Source: CAZUXY01 sp964624235 (GTDB lineage Bacteria > Spirochaetota > UBA4802 > UBA5368). Taken from it: a stretch of 64,000 bases of DNA. This document shows, piece by piece, positions 36,224-45,341 of this stretch. The position numbers and the translations under genes are program-made. The stretch's first letter is position 1, and each line of letters starts with the position of its first letter. The notes under the pieces are model-generated. The model had not been told where the DNA came from and searched no databases. It saw only the letters and a list, made by a program, of their open reading frames with translations. The stretch lies in assembly GCA_964624235.1 (NCBI GenBank), contig CAZUXY010000023.1, forward strand, positions 3,476-67,475. Direction: 5' to 3'.

Positions 36224-37825
36224 TCACCCGCCGTTGCCGGTTAAATACGCTTCCATCAACGCGCATACGGTTATAATACACAGGAACCATGCCGCAAGAA
36301 CCGCAATGTACGCTGCCGGAGTTTTTTCCCGGGCAATAACGGCGCCGGTCGTCCGCACCCCGTGCCCGGAAATTTGCCTTACGACCGTACCGATGAAGCC
36401 CGTCATGAAGGTCGCGAGAAACCCCAGAAGGTTCCACCACATCCAGGAAACCTCCCGCTCAAAGAAAATCCACAACGACAGGTTGACCGTCACGCCGGCG
36501 GCAAGCCCTCCCAGCGCGAATACTTGGCGGGTTCGTTTTGAAAAAATGCCGAGAGCGAAAATCCCGGCGACGGGACCGTAAAACGCCGAACCTATTTTAT
36601 TCACCAGTTCTATCACGGTGTCAGGGACGCCGGCGATGTGCAGTGCGAAACCTGTAGACAATATGCCCCAGAGAAGTGTGATGCAGCGCGAATAGCGGAC
36701 CTTCATCCGGTCGTTGAGCGCACGCAGGCCGGGACGGAATCTGCACAGAAAGTCCTGCCAGGTCGCGGCGCTGAGTGAGTTGATGGTGGAATCAAGGCTG
36801 GACATCGAGGCCGCCAGTATTCCCGCGACGATTATTCCCAGCAGCCCTTCTGGTACATAGGTTATCAGAAATACGGGGATCAGATAGTCGGGAGGCAGGC
36901 TCTTGATGACCCGGGAAAAATCGGGGAAACGCGAAATGAAGGGTATCATGAGTACGCCGATGCAGCAGTATGTACAGACCAGCGGAAACCTGAGGATCCC
37001 GTTGATTACAAGCGCTTTCCTGGCGCCCGCAGTGTCCCTGGTGGTCAGCAGCCTTTGCGCCTGGCTCTGGTCGCATCCGTAATAGGATACGTAAAGAAAG
37101 AATCCCCCGAAAAGCATGGGCCAGAACGAGAAAGTGTTCCCGTCGCCGAAGCCGGTCGAAGACAGGTCAAAGACCATGAAACGCCCCTCGATGTCAGACG
37201 AAATCTCTGGTAATCCCCCCATGAGTCCTATGAGCACCGCGATACAGGCCAGGGATCCGACCCATAGAATGATCAATTGTATCAGATCGGTGATGATGTC
37301 CGCCCTGATGCCGCCGAGGGTGGTGTATACCAGGGAGACCAGCCCTATCAGCATAATGGTAGGTGAAAGTGGAAGCCCTATACAGACGCTGGTAACATAC
37401 GAGGTGGCGAGCAGGATAACCCCCGCTCCCATTGAGCGGCTGACCAGGAAGATTCCGCTGATACAGGCCCGACTAGCGGCGCCGAAGCGGCGTTCCAGGT
37501 ATTCATAGATGGTTATACCGCCTTTTTCCCGGTAAACGGGTACCAGGGATAGTATAATGACGATCATGGCCAGCGGGATCGCCATTTCATATTGCAGCCA
37601 GCGCAGGCCCCCGTTATTCTTAAGCGCGATGAAAGCGGGTGCGCCTATGAGGCTTATGGCGCTTACCTGGTTGCTCATGAGGGAGGCGCCCACAAGCCAT
37701 GAAGAAATATTCCGTCCGCCCAGGTAGTAATCCACCTGGTTTTTCTGAGCCCTGCCGATAAAAAAACCCAGTCCCAGGATCAGTATAATGAACATACCCA
37801 CGATTATCCAGTCCGGCATTCCCAT
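36224..37825 (-). CDS. Sodium:solute symporter (SSS family)
   Basis: This 533-residue membrane protein has 13-14 hydrophobic helices. Family signatures include VDYYLGGRNISSWLVGASLMSNQVSAIS in TM1-2 (with the Na2-site context), TTLGGIRADIITDLIQ and AASMSSLDSTINSLSAATWQD, which matches the SSS consensus A-x-x-S-S-L/M-D-S in the Na+-binding TM8 equivalent. It couples Na+ entry to uptake of a sugar, vitamin or organic acid; the substrate is unknown. GGGAG precedes the ATG by seven bases. Confidence 0.93.
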   Translation of the reverse strand: MGMPDWIIVGMFIILILGLGFFIGRAQKNQVDYYLGGRNISSWLVGASLMSNQVSAISLIGAPAFIALKNNGGLRWLQYEMAIPLAMIVIILSLVPVYREKGGITIYEYLERRFGAASRACISGIFLVSRSMGAGVILLATSYVTSVCIGLPLSPTIMLIGLVSLVYTTLGGIRADIITDLIQLIILWVGSLACIAVLIGLMGGLPEISSDIEGRFMVFDLSSTGFGDGNTFSFWPMLFGGFFLYVSYYGCDQSQAQRLLTTRDTAGARKALVINGILRFPLVCTYCCIGVLMIPFISRFPDFSRVIKSLPPDYLIPVFLITYVPEGLLGIIVAGILAASMSSLDSTINSLSAATWQDFLCRFRPGLRALNDRMKVRYSRCITLLWGILSTGFALHIAGVPDTVIELVNKIGSAFYGPVAGIFALGIFSKRTRQVFALGGLAAGVTVNLSLWIFFEREVSWMWWNLLGFLATFMTGFIGTVVRQISGHGVRTTGAVIAREKTPAAYIAVLAAWFLCIITVCALMEAYLTGNGG

Positions 37826-38043
37826 GTTTCAACTCCCGAATGCCGGCGGTAACGGGCCCTTGTGTTGTTTCGGTTTCGCGGGTGAATGCACGTTGTGAAC
37901 TCGTTCAGGCACCTGTTTCTTCATGGTGGTGAATATTTTAATTTACTATTAGAGCATACCCGAATAAAGTGTTTCATCAAGGATTTTTATCATTACCCGG
38001 ACGTTTCAAGTCCTTATATTATCGTTCAGGGGGGAAGGGCCTA

Positions 38044-39120
38044 ATGCAGGCTGTATATGAACTCTTTAACGGATGGGAAGTCCCGTTGGCCGTCGCCGCA
38101 GGAAGTGTATTGGCGGGTATTGTTACAAAGAAGTTCGTATACGTGAAACTTAGAAAAATCACGCGGTACAGCCGGTTGGAGTGGGACAACATCATCATCA
38201 GCGCCACGGGGAGGATGATAATTTTCTGGTTCACCCTCGGCGGCATTTACGTTGCCCTGCTCAATCTGCCGGTTGCGCTTAAACCCGCCCATGAATTAAT
38301 ATTACACAGGATATTTACGGCGCTGATTATTATTTCAGTAACGGTGGTGCTGGCGAGAATCGGAGTCGGCCTGGTGACGCTTTATTCAAAGCGTAAGGAA
38401 GGGATACTCCCCTCAACGACGATTTTCGCGAACCTCACAAAGGCGGTCATACTGGTACTGGGTTTTCTGGTAATGCTGCAGTCGATGGGGGTATCGGTGG
38501 CGCCCCTACTTGCCGCTCTGGGTGTCGGGGGTCTGGCCGTGGCCCTGGCGATGCAGGATACACTCTCCAACCTTTTCGCGGGGCTGCAGATAATCATTGC
38601 CCAGCAGATACGGCCTGGAAACTACGTGCAGCTGGATACCGGGGACCGGGGATACATTGAAGATATTAACTGGCGCAATACCACGATCCGCGCCCTGGGA
38701 AACAATCTTACCATTATACCCAACGCTAAAATGGCGCAGGCCGTCGTCACCAATTTCGACCTTCCCGAAAAGGAGATGTCGCTGGTGATAAACGTGGGGG
38801 TAAGCTACGACAGCGACCTTGAAAGAGTGGAGGCGGTGACCCTCGATGTGGCGCGACAGGTCCTTAAAGAAGTGGAGGGGGCCAGCCCGGATTTTGAACC
38901 CTTGGTACGGTTCAACGCGTTCAATAATTCCAGCATCGACTTCGTCGTGATACTCAGGACAGACGAATACGTGAGCAGGTTCCTGCTTCAGCATGAATTC
39001 ATTAAAAGGCTGCACAGGCGTTTCAATACAGAAGGAATAGTAATACCATTCCCCATAAGGACCGTGTACCTGAAAAATGAAAATGCCGGGGAACCGAAAA
39101 AATGGAAGGCGAAACGTTAA
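38044..39120 (+). CDS. MscS-type mechanosensitive ion channel
   Basis: The 358-residue protein has four or so membrane segments, then the Gly/Ala-rich pore helix LLAALGVGGLAVALAMQDTLSNLFAGL, typical of MscS TM3, and the beta domain (IRPGNYVQLDTGDRGYIEDINWRNTTIRAL, LTIIPNAKM). Such channels release solutes on osmotic downshock in the inner membrane. I chose ATG 38044 for the preceding GGGGGGAAGG; a longer frame opens at 37969 without a ribosome-binding site. Confidence 0.93.
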   Translation: MQAVYELFNGWEVPLAVAAGSVLAGIVTKKFVYVKLRKITRYSRLEWDNIIISATGRMIIFWFTLGGIYVALLNLPVALKPAHELILHRIFTALIIISVTVVLARIGVGLVTLYSKRKEGILPSTTIFANLTKAVILVLGFLVMLQSMGVSVAPLLAALGVGGLAVALAMQDTLSNLFAGLQIIIAQQIRPGNYVQLDTGDRGYIEDINWRNTTIRALGNNLTIIPNAKMAQAVVTNFDLPEKEMSLVINVGVSYDSDLERVEAVTLDVARQVLKEVEGASPDFEPLVRFNAFNNSSIDFVVILRTDEYVSRFLLQHEFIKRLHRRFNTEGIVIPFPIRTVYLKNENAGEPKKWKAKR

Positions 39121-39188
39121 AAATTGTCTTGAATGGGTTATTAAAGATTTTATAATTAGAAAATCACAGTATGCCAGAGGACTGCTCC

Positions 39189-40316
39189 ATGGACAACATT
39201 CTGATGCATTCCGATGAAGTGTCCCGGGTGGAATATGATCCTAATCATCCTTTCAAACCCGGGAGGGGGAAACACCTGATTGAACTATTGAAACGCCATT
39301 CCCTGATCTTCGAGGACAACCAGAAGATCATCACGCCGGAACCGCTGGACGAGAACCTGCTGTACCTGTTTCATACGAAATACTATATAGACCTGCTCAA
39401 AAGGGCCGACGCCGGCGAGTTCAGCCTGGATATGCTCGAGGCGGGTCTCGGCACCGGCGACAATCCCCTGTTCCCCGGGATGTTCCGGTTTTCCCTGATT
39501 ACCTCGGGAGGGACCTACATGGGGTCAAGGATGCTACATGACAACCAGGCCCGCTTTGTATTCAATCCGATCGGCGGGTTCCATCACGCGGGGAGGAACC
39601 ATGCGGGCGGTTTCTGCTATGTGAATGACATAGCAGTGGCGATCAAGGACCTTCTGTCCAGGGGACTGAGGGTGGTATATATCGACATTGACGTGCATCA
39701 TGGAAACGGGGTGCAGGACGCGTTCTACCAGGATGACCGGGTACTGACCATATCGTTACATGAAACGGGGAAAACCCTGTATCCGTGGAGCGGGTTCGAA
39801 AACGAGACCGGCAGCGGCGCCGGGACCGGGTACAATGTGAACATTCCACTGCTGAAAAACAGTGACGATGAAGTATATCTGCACGCATTCGAATCGATAG
39901 TACCACCCCTGGTGAATAAATTCGGTCCCGACATCCTTTTTGCGCAGGTCGGAGGCGACACCCACCGGGAAGATCCGCTTGCGCATCTGAAGCTTACATC
40001 CAACGGATACGCGAAGGTCATAGGGATCATAAACGGCCTGTGCCCGCGGATACTGGCGACCGGCGGCGGGGGATACAACGTCTTTAAAACTTCCGCCCTC
40101 TGGGCTCTGGCCTGGGCGACATTCTGCGGCATCAAACCGCAGGACCATTTCGCGGGCGCGGTAGGCGGAATGATGTACGGGCCCGAAGTCCATGCGGGAA
40201 GCCTTGAGGACGATCCTTTCGTGGTGAAGGGTGTTGAAAAAGAAGAATGCTTTACACACGCGAAGGATGTGATACACTACATCCAGAAAAACATATTTCC
40301 CCTGCACGGGTTATAG
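39189..40316 (+). CDS. AcuC-like histone deacetylase family protein
   Basis: The 375-residue arginase/deacetylase-fold enzyme shows the full zinc site and active site. His132-His133 lie in GGFHHAGRNHAGGFCYVND, zinc ligands Asp168 and His170 in DIDVHHGNGV, the third Asp in GGDTHREDPL, and the catalytic Tyr in TGGGGYN. The sequence is closest to AcuC, which deacetylates acetyl-CoA synthetase. Acs is encoded 10 kb away. AGAGGA before ATG 39189 favours this start over ATG 39171. The gene is followed after ten bases by a CheX-like gene, an unusual neighbour. Confidence 0.9.
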   Translation: MDNILMHSDEVSRVEYDPNHPFKPGRGKHLIELLKRHSLIFEDNQKIITPEPLDENLLYLFHTKYYIDLLKRADAGEFSLDMLEAGLGTGDNPLFPGMFRFSLITSGGTYMGSRMLHDNQARFVFNPIGGFHHAGRNHAGGFCYVNDIAVAIKDLLSRGLRVVYIDIDVHHGNGVQDAFYQDDRVLTISLHETGKTLYPWSGFENETGSGAGTGYNVNIPLLKNSDDEVYLHAFESIVPPLVNKFGPDILFAQVGGDTHREDPLAHLKLTSNGYAKVIGIINGLCPRILATGGGGYNVFKTSALWALAWATFCGIKPQDHFAGAVGGMMYGPEVHAGSLEDDPFVVKGVEKEECFTHAKDVIHYIQKNIFPLHGL

Positions 40317-40326
40317 GGAGGTCGGC

Positions 40327-40833
40327 GTGACTGACTCCTCTGGTATAGATGAAAAAGCGAAACTTTATTTTCAGAATATCTCCGAATCTATAAGCTTTGT
40401 ATTCCGCTCGCTCCTGGCCATTGAGGCCCGTCCCCGCAAGCTTTTTCACCGCCGGCTCAGCACGTTACCGAAAGATATCATCATCACCATAGACTTCACC
40501 ACCGATCTGCAGGGGTATTTTGCTTTTTTCCTTTCGCTGAAGACCTCCCTTGAGATTTGCAGCAGGCTGATGCCGGGCATCGATAACACTTTCTTCGACA
40601 AGGACCATCTCGATATCCTTGGCGAGCTGGGCAACATCATTACCGGCAATACCATCGGCAAACTGCAGTCTATCGACAGCGAGATCAAGCTTTCCGCGCC
40701 CTACCTTTCGGCATTTCACAAGGTGCTGGCCGCTGAAAAGCTCTTCCACACCTATTCGGCGAACTTCGAAATAGAGGTAGGGCAGCTGGGCGTGCTGCTC
40801 AGCATAGAAAAAAGATCCCAGGCCCCGGCGTAG
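40327..40833 (+). CDS. CheX/CheC-type phosphatase-like protein
   Basis: The 168-residue protein resembles CheX. A central beta-strand (DIIITIDFTTDLQGYFAFFLSL) is followed by the helix DILGELGNIITGNTIGKL, which contains the E-x2-N catalytic pair used by the CheC/CheX/FliY family to dephosphorylate CheY-P. A second beta-rich half follows. It begins at GTG 40327 with GGGAGG upstream. No chemotaxis gene lies in the window, so the partner could be another receiver domain. Confidence 0.7.
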   Translation: MTDSSGIDEKAKLYFQNISESISFVFRSLLAIEARPRKLFHRRLSTLPKDIIITIDFTTDLQGYFAFFLSLKTSLEICSRLMPGIDNTFFDKDHLDILGELGNIITGNTIGKLQSIDSEIKLSAPYLSAFHKVLAAEKLFHTYSANFEIEVGQLGVLLSIEKRSQAPA

Positions 40834-40889
40834 CGGCAGTCAGTAATATCTGTTTGATTATTTTTATCCCCACTCATACCGTCACCACC

Positions 40890-41780
40890 ATGACCGGTAT
40901 GCGCACCACCGATTCTGTCGGTAGACCCTGCCTTGGTTCGGAAAAGAAGGTTAAGGCAAGGATCCTCCTGATACTAACCGCCCTGTTATGGAGCAGCGGG
41001 GGCCTGCTTATTAAATCCATATCCATGGGTCCGATGTCCATAGCGGGAGGTCGCAGTATAATAGCCGCGGCGGTGATACTGGTGTACCTGCGCCGCCCCA
41101 GGGTCCATCTGTCCGTACCCCAGATCGGCGGCGCCGCGGCCTACGCCGCGACCGTGATACTTTTCGTGCTTGCCAATAAATTCACCACCGCCGCCAACGC
41201 TATTGTTTTGCAGTATACTTCACCGATCTACGTGGCGGTCATGGGTGCGCTCTTCCTGGGTGAGCATACGGGGCGTCGGGGATGGATAGCCGTCGCCGTC
41301 GCTTGCGGGGGGATGGTCCTGTTTTTCTTCGACCGGTTGGACGCCGGGGGGATGCGGGGGAACCTCTGCGCACTGGCCAGCGGCGTGAGTTTTGCCGCGC
41401 TGGCGGTCTTTTTAAGGATGCAGAAAGACGGTTCACCGGTGGAATCGGTGCTGCTGGGAAATCTATTATCGGCGCTGATATGCCTGCCCTTCATGGCGGG
41501 GTCAGAACCCTCTTTGAGGGACCTTGTGCTGCTTTTGATACTCGGGGTGTTCCAGCTGGCCATACCCTATATCTGTTACGCCGTCGCCCTTAAAGAGGTA
41601 CCTGCGCTTGATGCGATGCTCATTCCCATAATCGAACCGCTGCTCAATCCGCTGTGGGTTTTTCTGATAGTGGGAGAGACACCGGGTTGTTATTCACTTA
41701 TCGGAAGCGCCGTGGTGCTCGGTGCCGTGGTCTATTACAATATCGAGGGGGTGGAAAAGATAAAGAAACAGGTCGGGTGA
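40890..41780 (+). CDS. EamA/DMT-family transporter
   Basis: The protein has about 296 residues and ten membrane helices as two EamA repeats: ILLILTALLWSSGGLLIKSI with LGEHTGRRGWIAVAVACGGM, then GNLCALASGVSFAALAVFLRM with VGETPGCYSLIGSAVVLGAV. The LQYTSPIYVAVMGALFLGE segment is typical of the family. Likely role: export or import of a small metabolite, substrate unknown. The start is uncertain: the frame is open from TTG 40854, with ATGs at 40890 and 40899 and no clear ribosome-binding site at any of them. Confidence 0.85.
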   Translation: MTGMRTTDSVGRPCLGSEKKVKARILLILTALLWSSGGLLIKSISMGPMSIAGGRSIIAAAVILVYLRRPRVHLSVPQIGGAAAYAATVILFVLANKFTTAANAIVLQYTSPIYVAVMGALFLGEHTGRRGWIAVAVACGGMVLFFFDRLDAGGMRGNLCALASGVSFAALAVFLRMQKDGSPVESVLLGNLLSALICLPFMAGSEPSLRDLVLLLILGVFQLAIPYICYAVALKEVPALDAMLIPIIEPLLNPLWVFLIVGETPGCYSLIGSAVVLGAVVYYNIEGVEKIKKQVG

Positions 41781-41979
41781 ACGGCAGGCGGCCACATAGC
41801 CGCAAAGGTGCACGGTTCTTCACGGCGCCGGTGATGCGGCATGGGCAGTGCCGGGCTCGTCTTTTTCAAAAAAATCTTGAAGAAAGTGCGCTGCCGTGAT
41901 GCGGTAGCACGATGTGTGGTGCGTATACCGTGCCATGTGCGTTGAACGTCGGTTGACATTCCCGTGAGGAGGAGTATGT

Positions 41980-42861
41980 ATGGCGGTAAACAGTTTCAAA
42001 TTCATGTCCCGTACCCTTGCCGACTCACTTAAAATATGGCCATATGCCGACACATCCGGCGAGGCCATACCCTGGACCCCTCTTGCCAAACCCCTGGCGC
42101 AGTGCAGGGTCGCCCTGGTATCGTCGGGCGGTTTTTACCGTAAGGACGACACCCCCTTCGATCTGGACCATGAACGCAGGGAGCCGCTCTGGGGGGATCC
42201 GAGCTTTCGTGAAATCCCCCGCGGCACGGGGGTTGACGAACTGCGGGCCGCCCACCTGCACTATGAGAACTCCCACGCCATGAAAGACCTGAACTGCATG
42301 TTCCCCCTGGGGGTGCTGGAAGAAATGCACCGGGAGGGGAAGGTGGGGGCGGTTTCCGATTTTCATATTTCACTGATGGGATACCAGCCCAGGGTGGGGA
42401 CCCTGGTAAGGGAAACCGGCCCTCGTATGGCCGGCAGGCTGCTGGAACTGGGGGTCGATGCCGTGCTCCTTTCCGCGGGGTGACCGCTCTGCACCCAGTC
42501 CGTGGGACTGGTCCAGCGTATCATGGAAAAAAAGGGACTGTCGACGGTATCGCTCACGCAGATGCCCTTCATCACACGGAAGACCGGGGTTCCCCGCGCG
42601 GTTGCCGTAGAGTTTCCCTTCGGCATGATATGGGGCCTGCCGGGCGACCGGGAGACCCACCGTAAAATAATGCTCCATATGTTTGAGGCGCTGGAAACCG
42701 TCAAAGAACCAGGGACCATCATGGAACTCCCCTATGTATGGCCCGAGGAACTGTTTAAGAAGCGTGACTGGTTTCCCGCAGAGAACCCTCCCTGGATGGC
42801 CGACGAGAACAAGATCAGGGAAATGCTGGATTTCATAAAGAACGGGAACCCACTCGACTGA
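41980..42861 (+). CDS. GrdB-family selenoprotein (UGA-encoded Sec at residue 168)
   Basis: Read through the in-frame TGA at 42481-42483, this is one 293-residue protein. The sequence around it is LLELGVDAVLLSAG-U-PLCTQSVGLVQRIMEKKG, i.e. a redox U-x-x-C motif (Sec168, Cys171). It fits the glycine/sarcosine/betaine reductase selenoprotein B family, whose Cys members have C-P-x-C-x-Q-[ST]-V-G-L at this point. VALVSSGGFY, DPSFREIP, NCMFPLGVL and FHISLMGY are also family features. The ribosome-binding site GGAGGAG lies seven bases before the ATG. It probably does thiol/selenol reductive chemistry on an unknown substrate. The downstream part is fully conserved in style, so a pseudogene is unlikely. 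Confidence 0.88.
42485..42518 (+). promoter_or_regulatory. SECIS-like hairpin directly after the Sec UGA
   Basis: CCAGTCC (42495-42501) and GGACTGG (42505-42511) form a perfect seven-pair stem with a GTG loop, and CGCT (42485-42488) pairs with AGCG (42515-42518) below it. The loop lies about 20 bases from the UGA, in the range at which bacterial SelB reads its element, and it contains G and U as bacterial apical loops do. Confidence 0.75.
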
Positions 42862-42869
42862 AAGTAATC

Positions 42870-44348
42870 ATGGAAATCAACGCCCGAACCTCCCTTTTTT
42901 CATCGCTCTTCGAGCCCGGATCGGTGGCCTTTATCGGCGCATCCCGCGAGATACACAAGTGGGGCTTTAACATCCTCCACGCAATCGTGAAAAGCGGATA
43001 CCGCGGTGCCCTCTATCCGATCAACCCCGCCGGGGGCGCCTGGCACGGCCTCGAGGTGCGTAAAAGCCTCGATGAAGTTCAAGGGTCCGTCGACCTGGCG
43101 GTCATCGTGGTTCCCGTGGAAAGGGTCATGGAAGAGGTGGACCGCTGCGTCGGCAGGGGTGTCGGGGCGGCGGTGATCATCACCGCCGGTTTCTCTGAGA
43201 CCGGAGACAAAGGCGCGGCACTGGAGCGGGAGATCGTGCAACGGGCCCGCGCCGGGGGCTTGAGACTGGTGGGGCCCAATACCATGGGTATCTACACCGC
43301 GTTCCCCGACCCTTTCCAGGCCACCATGGCATCATCAACCTTTCTGCCGGGACCGGTGGGGCTCATTTCCCAGAGCGGGAACCTGGCCACCTCGATCACT
43401 TCCCGATTCAACCGTCGCGGGCTGGGTCTGAGCCGCGTGGTGAGCTCGGGGAATGAGGCGGACCTCACGGTGGAAGACTACCTGGAGCTTCTGGAGAACG
43501 ACGAACAGACGAAGCTGGTCTGCCTCTATATCGAAGGGCTGCGCGAGCCTAGGAGGTTCATCGACGCGGCCGCACGGATTAACCGCCGCAAGCCGGTGCT
43601 GCTGCTCAAGGGGGGGGCCAGCGAATCCGGGGCCAGTGCGGCCATGTCGCATACCGGGGCCATTGCGGGGGACAGCGCCGTGTTCTCGGCCATGTGCCGT
43701 CAGGCGGGGATTATACAGGTCGCCACCATGGACGAGATGATCGAGGCGGGAGGAATGCTGCTGACCCAGCCGCCCCCCCGGGGCAACAGGGTGGGCATAA
43801 TTACCCAGGGGGGAGGATGGGGGGTTATCGCGACCGATTCCTGCGCGGACTGGGGCCTGGATATCGTTCCGCTGAACGAATCGGTGACCGCGCGTCTGGA
43901 CGACATTCTTCCTCCCTTCTGGAGCCGCCGTAATCCCATCGACCTGGTGGCCCCGGGCAGGGTAACGGTCATCGCCGATTCCATCGATATTCTAATGAAC
44001 GGGGCCGATCTGGACGCGGTGCTGGTTCTGGGGCTGGGATACATGACCCTGCGGGCAAGAAGGTGGATGTATTCACCCGTGCTCGATCCCCTTGAAACTG
44101 AAGAGCCGGCCAGGCGGATGATCGCCGAAGAGCTGCACCTGCTGGACATGCTGGTGGAAAGGATACGTGAACATGGAAAACCCGTCATCCCCGTAATGGA
44201 CCAGGCGATTTTTGACGAACGAATGGACGACAATCCCGCGGAGTACCTGGACCGTCGTGGTGTGATGGCCTATTCATCCCCCGAACCGGCGGTTCGCGCG
44301 CTTTCACGGGTGTGGGATTATTACCGCCGCCGCGAACGCAGTAACTGA
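42870..44348 (+). CDS. NDP-forming acyl-CoA synthetase, CoA-binding/ligase (alpha) subunit-like
   Basis: The 492-residue protein has an N-terminal CoA-binding Rossmann domain (FEPGSVAFIGASREIHKWGF, YPINP), then succinyl-CoA-synthetase-like domains (VGPNTMGI, LISQSGNLATSI, SSGNEADL). The phospho-carrier His261 lies in AMSHTGAIAGD. This is the alpha half of ADP/GDP-forming acyl-CoA synthetases; the ATP-grasp beta half is not adjacent. It converts acyl-CoA plus phosphate to acid plus NTP, or the reverse. It lies eight bases after the selenoprotein and is probably cotranscribed. Confidence 0.85.
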   Translation: MEINARTSLFSSLFEPGSVAFIGASREIHKWGFNILHAIVKSGYRGALYPINPAGGAWHGLEVRKSLDEVQGSVDLAVIVVPVERVMEEVDRCVGRGVGAAVIITAGFSETGDKGAALEREIVQRARAGGLRLVGPNTMGIYTAFPDPFQATMASSTFLPGPVGLISQSGNLATSITSRFNRRGLGLSRVVSSGNEADLTVEDYLELLENDEQTKLVCLYIEGLREPRRFIDAAARINRRKPVLLLKGGASESGASAAMSHTGAIAGDSAVFSAMCRQAGIIQVATMDEMIEAGGMLLTQPPPRGNRVGIITQGGGWGVIATDSCADWGLDIVPLNESVTARLDDILPPFWSRRNPIDLVAPGRVTVIADSIDILMNGADLDAVLVLGLGYMTLRARRWMYSPVLDPLETEEPARRMIAEELHLLDMLVERIREHGKPVIPVMDQAIFDERMDDNPAEYLDRRGVMAYSSPEPAVRALSRVWDYYRRRERSN

Positions 44349-44394
44349 TCCGCGGTCACCGTCTGTGTGAATGATCCCACGGACGGGAACAGTG

Positions 44395-44604
44395 CTAATC
44401 GATGGCTATCATTACATTCGACGCCTTGATGACGGCGTACACGGCGCCGCCGTTCTTGAGTCCCAGGGATTCAACCGATTCCTTGGTGATAATTGATACT
44501 ATCTCCTGGCCGCCGGGAAGCTCTACCACCACCTCGGTATTGACCGCTCCGGGTGAAAGTTTCTTCACTTTTCCTTTCAGTATGTTTCTTGCGCTGATTT
44601 TCAC
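44395..44604 (-). CDS. Molbindin (TOBE/Mop-domain molybdate-binding protein)
   Basis: The 69-residue protein is a single TOBE domain: SARNILKGKVKKLSPGAVNT, VVELPGGQEIVSIIT, SVESLGLKNGGAVYAVIKAS. This is the exact Mop pattern (N-x-L/I-x-G-x-V ... G-A-V-N-T-E-V). Molbindins assemble into hexamers that store molybdate or tungstate in the cytoplasm. There are no molybdate transporter genes in the window. GGAGG precedes the start. Confidence 0.93.
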   Translation of the reverse strand: MKISARNILKGKVKKLSPGAVNTEVVVELPGGQEIVSIITKESVESLGLKNGGAVYAVIKASNVMIAID

Positions 44605-44774
44605 GATTTCCTCCTTAAATGAAAAAAGGAATTTATATATAGCGGATTAAATAAATATAATCAGTAAGGGAATGTTTTTCAATTCCAATTACCGCGGCTT
44701 TTCGTAAAATGGAGCAACACCGGTTATCAGTGTATTTCGTGCAATAAATTAACAGGCACTGCGTCTATACGGTC

Positions 44775-45341
44775 ATGACAGAGGAATCTCAAAAGCGGAG
44801 CGTCGCCGATTTCTTCAGGAGTGAACGCAACCGTATGCTGGGGTTTGTAAGGCGCCTCATTGATGATACGGCCGAAATGGAAGGAGAGGATATCGTTCAG
44901 GATGTAATGCTCGGCATCTTCAATCAGGCCGACTTCACGGTACCCCTGGAAAAACTTTCGGCGTATATCTACACGGCCCTTCGCAATCGGGTCATCGATG
45001 CTTTGAGAAAGCGGCGCGGAAACATCTCACTCGACAGGGAGCTGGGGCACGGCGCCGGTGTCACCATGGAGGACGTCCTGTGGGACCTCAGGTACGATGC
45101 CGCCGACCGGTTTCAGCGGGATGAAATACGGAGGGTCCTGTTCGATGCCATCGACGCACTGGTCGAGGACCAGCGCACGATTATACTGTTGACCGAATTC
45201 GAGGGCAGGTCATTCAGGGAACTGGCCGATGAATGGAATGTTCCCATAGGGACGCTGCTCTCGCGGAAATCGCGGGCTATGGCCTCTGTCCGTAAAACCG
45301 TTGTTGAACAATTTGGTATGAATGAAGGAGGATTTCTATGA
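44775..45341 (+). CDS. ECF sigma factor (second)
   Basis: The 188-residue product shows region 2 (GEDIVQDVMLGIFNQAD, LSAYIYTALRNRVIDALRKRRG) and region 4 (DALVEDQRTIILLTEFEGRSFRELADEWNVPIGTLLSRKSRA, a helix-turn-helix). No anti-sigma zinc domain gene follows. Instead there is a small membrane protein overlapping by four bases, which may take that regulatory role. Sequence divergence from the sigma factor at 12.8 kb implies a different regulon. Confidence 0.9.
   Translation: MTEESQKRSVADFFRSERNRMLGFVRRLIDDTAEMEGEDIVQDVMLGIFNQADFTVPLEKLSAYIYTALRNRVIDALRKRRGNISLDRELGHGAGVTMEDVLWDLRYDAADRFQRDEIRRVLFDAIDALVEDQRTIILLTEFEGRSFRELADEWNVPIGTLLSRKSRAMASVRKTVVEQFGMNEGGFL

Noticed and set aside
42502..42861. 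Separate 119-codon gene starting at GTG 42502
   Set aside because: It is in frame with the upstream ORF across the TGA and starts inside the conserved selenoprotein motif and the hairpin, so it is the C-terminal part of the selenoprotein.
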